Source: REEB481 sp964586595 (GTDB lineage: Bacteria; Bacteroidota; Bacteroidia; NS11-12g; UBA955). Taken from it: DNA of 64,000 bases. Positions 60,052-64,000 of the stretch are shown here, in pieces. The stretch spans positions 1-64,000 of the forward strand of contig CAZPHB010000003.1 of NCBI GenBank assembly GCA_964586595.1. The letters are read 5' to 3'. The stretch's first letter is position 1. Each line of letters opens with the position of its first letter. The notes below the pieces were generated by a model. The model was not told the DNA's origin. It did no database searches and worked only from the letters and a program-made list of their open reading frames with translations. Position numbers and translations under genes: made by a program.

Positions 60052-60615
60052 TTAGCTACCCATTTTTCGCGGGGTGCTGGTTTTGCTTTTGCCACCTGCC
60101 GGGCCCTTGGGAGCGGCTACTTTTCCGCCTGCTGCGTGGAAATTCTTAGCCGGGGTTTTGGGTTTGGCTGCGCCATCGGTTGTAACTCCTTCAGCATCAG
60201 TTTCAGCGCCTTCAGTTACTTCTTCTTCTTTCTGGAAGTCAACGATTCCTTTCAGCATCAGGTACCAGCTGGCTATTTTCTTGATGTCGGAAACATACAC
60301 CCGCTCGCGGTCGTATGCCGGCAGTACCTGTTCCATAAATGCTTTCAGACCGTTATTGTCTGTTTTTGCATCCGGCACGGTCAATCCACTGCCCTCGGCA
60401 GCTTCGATGTTGCGAAACACCTGCAGCAGCCTTACGTCTTCATCGCTGGTGAAAATGGCGATGTCTGCAAGCACAGAGATTTTCTGTTGCATGGTGGTAC
60501 CAAACCTTTTCTTGTTGCCATGAATGGTTTCAACAATCAAGCCGGACTTGTTCCGTCCTATCACCTGGTGCAGCCCGCCCATTCCGGAAATGGCTACGAT
60601 ATCCTTAAGTTCCAT
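60052..60615 (-). CDS. DUF5606 family protein
   Basis: A 187-aa protein. The N-terminal ~50 residues (MELKDIVAISGMGGLHQVIGRNKSGLIVETIHGNKKRF) look like an SH3/KOW-like beta barrel, and residues ~50-130 (ISVLADIAIFTSDEDVRLLQVFRNIE ... DRERVYVSDIKKIASWYLML) a helical domain; together they match Bacteroidota DUF5606. The C-terminal tail is Ala/Lys/Gly-rich, low-complexity and basic. The role is unknown. It is the first gene of the 60.6-57.2 kb unit; a GATTTTTG box ends 5 nt before its ATG. Confidence 0.85.
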   Translation of the reverse strand: MELKDIVAISGMGGLHQVIGRNKSGLIVETIHGNKKRFGTTMQQKISVLADIAIFTSDEDVRLLQVFRNIEAAEGSGLTVPDAKTDNNGLKAFMEQVLPAYDRERVYVSDIKKIASWYLMLKGIVDFQKEEEVTEGAETDAEGVTTDGAAKPKTPAKNFHAAGGKVAAPKGPAGGKSKTSTPRKMGS

Positions 60616-60735
60616 CGTTGCAAAAATCGAAGATTAATGTGAATGATACACCAGTGGATGTTCAGCTTTTCACAAATGGAGTCAAAACAAAGACGCACCT
60701 TGCTCTGGGGAATGCGGAAATGCAGCGCAGCGTGC

Positions 60736-60743
60736 TAATTTTG
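60736..60743 (+). promoter_or_regulatory. TAATTTTG -7 box for trpS
   Basis: The box ends exactly 4 nt (CCGC) before the trpS ATG at 60748. Box and spacer are identical to those of aspS. Confidence 0.55.
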
Positions 60744-60747
60744 CCGC

Positions 60748-61746
60748 ATGGAAACAGTGGTCAGCGGCATCCGGCCCACCGGCATGCTTCACATTGGCAA
60801 TTATTTCGGTGCGGTGCGCAACTTCATTCAGCTCCAGGAACATTATCCCTGCTATTTTTTTATTGCCGATTTTCATTCGCTGACCACCCATCCAACACCC
60901 GGCGATTTGCACGGCAGTGTGAAGCGCGTGCTTGCTGAATACCTGGCCGCCGGACTGGATCCTGAAAAGGCAACATTATACCTGCAAAGCGATGTTCCTG
61001 AGGTTACAGAATTATACTTATACCTCAACATGAACGCATATTTGGGCGAGCTGGAGCGCGTTTCATCCTTTAAAGAAAAGGCAAGGACGCAGCCTGACAA
61101 CATCAACGCCGGATTGCTCACCTATCCGGTTTTGATGGCCGCAGATATTTTGCTGCACAAAGGAACACGAGTTCCGGTAGGGAAGGATCAGGAACAGCAT
61201 CTGGAAATGGCGCGAACCTTTGGCAACCGGTTCAACCGTCTTTATCAGGCACAGGTATTCCCGGAACCACAGGCGTTTTCTGAACGCAAGGAACTGGTGA
61301 AGGTGCCGGGCCTCACCGGCGCGGGCAAAATGAGCAAAAGCGCCGGAGAAGCCGATTGTATCTATTTGGCGGAATCCGCCGAATCACTGAATAAAAAAAT
61401 CATGCGGGCAAAAACTGATTCAGGCCCGGTAACGCCCGGCGAGCAACCGTCTCAGGCAGTGCAGAACCTCTTCGACCTGATGCAGCTGGTATGCAGCGAA
61501 GACGTGCGCACTCATTACCTGCATGCTTATCAGGAGGGCAGCATTCGCTACGGCGATATGAAAAAACAGCTTGCCGAAGATATGGAGCGATTCATTGCGC
61601 CCTGGAGGGCGAAAATCAGCGACATTCTTGCCAACGATGCACTGTTGGCGCGCACGGCAGCCATGGGTGCAGAAAAAGCCCGAGCCAGCGCTTCGGCAAC
61701 ACTTTCAGAAGTGCGCAACGTCATTGGATTCCGTAAGTTTTACTAA
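60748..61746 (+). CDS. trpS: Tryptophanyl-tRNA synthetase
   Basis: A 332-aa class Ic synthetase. The HIGH-equivalent is in 'IRPTGMLHIGNYFGAVRNF' and the KMSKS loop in 'TGAGKMSKSAGEADCIYLAE'. 'MAADILLHKGTRVPVGKDQEQHLEMAR' is the characteristic tryptophan/ATP region. The length and order are normal. It shares its promoter box and 4-nt spacing with aspS, suggesting similar expression of the two synthetase genes. Confidence 0.97.
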   Translation: METVVSGIRPTGMLHIGNYFGAVRNFIQLQEHYPCYFFIADFHSLTTHPTPGDLHGSVKRVLAEYLAAGLDPEKATLYLQSDVPEVTELYLYLNMNAYLGELERVSSFKEKARTQPDNINAGLLTYPVLMAADILLHKGTRVPVGKDQEQHLEMARTFGNRFNRLYQAQVFPEPQAFSERKELVKVPGLTGAGKMSKSAGEADCIYLAESAESLNKKIMRAKTDSGPVTPGEQPSQAVQNLFDLMQLVCSEDVRTHYLHAYQEGSIRYGDMKKQLAEDMERFIAPWRAKISDILANDALLARTAAMGAEKARASASATLSEVRNVIGFRKFY

Positions 61747-61825
61747 ACAGAATTAAGCTGAATTTCATGGCTTTGTGAAGCAGCCTTTCTTTTCCACATA
61801 GCGCAGCCAACATGTTTCCCTTTGG

Positions 61826-61833
61826 TAATATTG
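61826..61833 (+). promoter_or_regulatory. TAATATTG -7-like box for the deoxynucleoside kinase gene
   Basis: This TAnnTTTG variant ends exactly 4 nt (CAAC) before the ATG at 61838. Confidence 0.45.
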
Positions 61834-61837
61834 CAAC

Positions 61838-62455
61838 ATGGCCATGCATATTGCCGTCGCAGGAAACATAGGCGCCGGAAAAACTACCCTCACCCAAATG
61901 CTTGCCCGCCACTATGGCTGGGAAATGCAGTTGGAAGACATGGAGGAAAATCCATACATCAACGATTTTTATGACGACATGCAACGCTGGAGTTTTAACC
62001 TCCAGGTGTATTTCCTCACGGTGCGCTGGAACAACATCCAGAATATCAGAAAAGGAGAAAAAAGCGTCATTCAGGACCGCACCATTTATGAAGACGCGTA
62101 CATCTTTGCCCCGAACCTGCATGCCATGGGTTTGATGAGTACCCGTGACTTTGACAACTACACCCGTTTGTTTGGTGCCATCAATCAGAACCTGAAACAG
62201 CCTGATTTGCTCATCTATCTGCGGGCAAGCATCCCAAAACTGGTGAGCAACATCCAACAGCGCGGCCGGGAATATGAAGAAGCCATCCGACTGGATTACC
62301 TGAAACGCCTGAACGAACGCTATGAAGCATGGATCAGTTCCTATACTGGAAAGATGATCATTGTAAATATCGATGACCTGGATTACCAGGAAAATCCGGA
62401 ACATGCCAACCACATGATCACCCAGGTGGAAACTGCATTGCACGGCTTGTTCTGA
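61838..62455 (+). CDS. Deoxynucleoside kinase
   Basis: A 205-aa P-loop kinase of the dNK/dGK family that phosphorylates deoxynucleosides in salvage. The P-loop is 'IAVAGNIGAGKTTLTQML', followed by 'MEENPYINDFYDDMQRW', the 'IQDRTIYEDAYIF' segment (catalytic/sugar-binding DR), and the LID 'RGREYEEAIRLDYLKRLNERYEAWI' with several Arg. The length is typical. Substrate preference (dA/dG or dC) is not readable. It lies 9 nt upstream of a thioesterase gene, in one unit. Confidence 0.92.
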   Translation: MAMHIAVAGNIGAGKTTLTQMLARHYGWEMQLEDMEENPYINDFYDDMQRWSFNLQVYFLTVRWNNIQNIRKGEKSVIQDRTIYEDAYIFAPNLHAMGLMSTRDFDNYTRLFGAINQNLKQPDLLIYLRASIPKLVSNIQQRGREYEEAIRLDYLKRLNERYEAWISSYTGKMIIVNIDDLDYQENPEHANHMITQVETALHGLF

Positions 62456-62464
62456 GGTATATTC

Positions 62465-62905
62465 ATGCCACTTAATACCACACACTACACCACAGAACTT
62501 CAGGTGCGCCCTGACGATCTGGATATGTTTCGTCATGTGCACAGCAGCCGTTACATGGATTACGTGCTGGCGGCCCGGTACGAGCAAATGTCGCGCTGTT
62601 ACGGGTATTCCATGGAATCATTCATGGAACATGGCATGGCCTGGGTGATTCGAAAAACCCAGCTTGAATTCAAAAGACCTTTATTGCTGGGTGACGCCAT
62701 GCTCGTGGAAACCTGGATTCATGGCCTGGACAGCCATCAGGCCGAAATTCATTTTCGCATCCTGCGGAAACACGACCTGAAAGTTTCCTGTGAAGGAAGT
62801 TTTCATTATGCACTGATGGATACAGCGGCCGGCAAAGCCATCCGCATTCCTGAATGGGTCATTGAACGTTACAGCCTTCCGGAAACCTCCGGCACGGCGA
62901 ATTAA
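62465..62905 (+). CDS. Acyl-CoA thioesterase, 4HBT hotdog fold
   Basis: A 146-aa hotdog-fold protein. 'LQVRPDDLDMFRHVHSSRYMDYVLAARYEQM' holds the catalytic Asp of the 4-hydroxybenzoyl-CoA-thioesterase type (DxDMFxHVxxxxY). The central strands (WVIRKTQLEFKRPLLLGDAMLVETWI ... IHFRILRKHDLKVSCEGSFHYALMD) complete the fold. It probably hydrolyses an acyl-CoA. It follows the kinase gene by 9 nt and precedes the acyl-CoA carboxylase gene by 24 nt, which has its own TATGTTTG box. Confidence 0.88.
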   Translation: MPLNTTHYTTELQVRPDDLDMFRHVHSSRYMDYVLAARYEQMSRCYGYSMESFMEHGMAWVIRKTQLEFKRPLLLGDAMLVETWIHGLDSHQAEIHFRILRKHDLKVSCEGSFHYALMDTAAGKAIRIPEWVIERYSLPETSGTAN

Positions 62906-62929
62906 TTATGTTTGCAACCGTTTTTTATC

Positions 62930-64000
62930 ATGGATAAACGCGCAAAACTTCAGGAGAAAAGAGCTCAGGCCCTGCTTGGTGGTGGTGAAGAACGCATCGC
63001 TGCGCAGCATAAACGGGGGAAACTAACCGCCCGTGAACGCATTCAACTGCTGTTGGACGAAGGTTCTTTTCAGGAAATAGGCGCATTCGTTTCACACCGC
63101 AGCACAGATTTCGGCATGGACAAGCAAATCATTCCGGGAGATGGTGTGGTGACAGGTTATGGACGCATCCAGGGAAGGCCGGTGTATTTGTTCAGTCAGG
63201 ATTTTACCGTTTTTGGCGGATCGCTCAGCGAAACACATGCCCAGAAAATATGCAGGGTGATGGATCTGGCCATGGAAAATGGCGCTCCACTCATCGGACT
63301 GAACGACAGCGGTGGCGCGCGAATTCAGGAAGGTGTGGTTTCTTTGGGTGGATATGCAGACATCTTCTACCGAAATGTACAGGCATCCGGTGTGATTCCG
63401 CAGCTTTCTGCCATCATGGGACCTTGTGCCGGTGGCGCAGTTTATTCTCCGGCACTCACCGATTTCATCCTAATGGTGGAGCATACCAGTTACATGTTTG
63501 TAACAGGTCCGAATGTGGTGAAAACAGTCACCAATGAAGAAGTGAGCAGCGAAGACCTGGGCGGCGCTTCCGTGCACAGCACCAAAAGTGGTGTGGCGCA
63601 TTTTGCGTCGGCCAACGAAGCCGAAGCCATCCGCACCCTGAGAAACATCCTTTCGTACGTTCCCCAAAACTGTGAAGAACAGGCGCCCGCCATCCCATAC
63701 CAATCCGCAGCTTCAGAAGTGCGTGAAGTATTGAAAAGCATTGTGCCCGATCATCCCAATCAGCCTTACGACATGCGCGAAGTGATTGCCGGTGTGGTTG
63801 ATGAAGATAGTTTTCTGGAAGTTCATAAAGATTTTGCACCCAACATACTCGTGGGCTTTGCCCGTCTGGCCGGACGCAGTATTGGCGTGGTAGCCAATCA
63901 GCCTGCGCATCTGGCCGGTGTTCTCGATGTGCATGCCTCCCAAAAAGGAGCCCGTTTTGTGCGTTTCTGCGATGCCTTCAATATTCCCCTGCTGGTTTTT
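62930..64000 (+). CDS. Acyl-CoA (propionyl/methylmalonyl) carboxylase carboxyltransferase subunit, partial
   Basis: The first ~357 residues of a carboxyltransferase of the PccB/MmdA family, cut by the window end; a full protein is about 510-540 aa. It starts at ATG 62930 (MDKRAKLQEKRAQALLGGGEERIAAQHKRGKLTARERIQLLLDEGSF), 15 nt after a TATGTTTG box (62907-62914). 'IGLNDSGGARIQEGVVSLGGYADIFYRN' and 'MGPCAGGAVYSPALTDFILMV' are the crotonase-fold oxyanion regions, followed by 'DLGGASVHSTKSGVAHF'. It transfers CO2 from biotin to an acyl-CoA or decarboxylates methylmalonyl-CoA. Confidence 0.93.
   Translation, partial: MDKRAKLQEKRAQALLGGGEERIAAQHKRGKLTARERIQLLLDEGSFQEIGAFVSHRSTDFGMDKQIIPGDGVVTGYGRIQGRPVYLFSQDFTVFGGSLSETHAQKICRVMDLAMENGAPLIGLNDSGGARIQEGVVSLGGYADIFYRNVQASGVIPQLSAIMGPCAGGAVYSPALTDFILMVEHTSYMFVTGPNVVKTVTNEEVSSEDLGGASVHSTKSGVAHFASANEAEAIRTLRNILSYVPQNCEEQAPAIPYQSAASEVREVLKSIVPDHPNQPYDMREVIAGVVDEDSFLEVHKDFAPNILVGFARLAGRSIGVVANQPAHLAGVLDVHASQKGARFVRFCDAFNIPLLVF

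Noticed and set aside
1..64000. tRNA or rRNA genes, prophage, integrase or IS elements
   Set aside because: No tRNA cloverleaf, rRNA segment, transposase or integrase was recognised by reading the intergenic regions and proteins; a tRNAscan and IS search would be needed to exclude them fully.

Overview
The window is a chromosomal segment of a Bacteroidota bacterium. The evidence is the set of type IX secretion (T9SS) C-terminal sorting domains, the phylum-restricted families DUF4290, DUF5606 and BT_3928-like, the SdhC-A-B order with a Bacteroidota-type cytochrome b, the near absence of Shine-Dalgarno sequences, and repeated TAnnTTTG promoter boxes just ahead of start codons. Base composition is moderately GC-rich except in a few AT-rich inserts. 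I would place it near Chitinophagia/Saprospiria, but the sequence alone does not fix the class.

Layout. 1-4 kb: two secreted T9SS proteins (the upstream one has lost its 5' end), a short decay zone with 24-nt repeats and a frameshifted ATPase relic, and a DUF2490 outer-membrane protein. 4-12.5 kb: housekeeping genes (ferredoxin/thioredoxin reductase-like enzyme, grpE-dnaJ, secreted esterase, riboflavin synthase, sdhCAB). 12.6-14.2 kb: an AT-rich island with alkB and a methyltransferase-like gene in one transcript. 14.3-18.6 kb: TonB-dependent receptor, folA, aspS. 18.6-31.7 kb: an accessory stretch with intergenic palindromic repeats, a truncated toxin-antitoxin pair, a 1387-aa mosaic secreted protein, an XRE regulator, a 1725-aa T9SS subtilase and a glycosyltransferase. 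31.7-36.7 kb: FAD-linked oxidase, Xre-RES toxin-antitoxin, parE, a TPR-like lipoprotein. 36.7-42.3 kb: folP opposite a compact DUF1599/BT_3928-like/ABC permease/shikimate kinase run, then two tandem HU genes. 42.3-50.7 kb: aminotransferase, two paralogous lipoproteins, dnaX, proline dehydrogenase, UvrD-type helicase. 50.7-64 kb: TetR-AarF pair, lipoprotein, DUF4290-murA, PIF1-like helicase, Bcp, a PIG-V-like/PepF/DUF5606 run, trpS, deoxynucleoside kinase, thioesterase and the start of an acyl-CoA carboxylase gene that runs off the window.

The strongest unusual signals are four. (1) dnaX is split at a run of ten A residues: frame 0 gives a 371-aa gamma-like product, and a -1 shift at the run opens a 205-codon tail matching the tau C-terminus. 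The same protein lacks the usual zinc-module cysteines. (2) At nine genes a TAnnTTTG-like box ends exactly 4 nt before the start codon, which predicts leaderless transcripts. (3) An AT-rich alkB plus methyltransferase-like operon. (4) Interspersed palindromic repeats whose copies supply the stop codons of aspS and of an XRE gene. DnaJ with only two of four CxxCxGxG motifs and MurA with Asp in place of the catalytic Cys are further notable variants.
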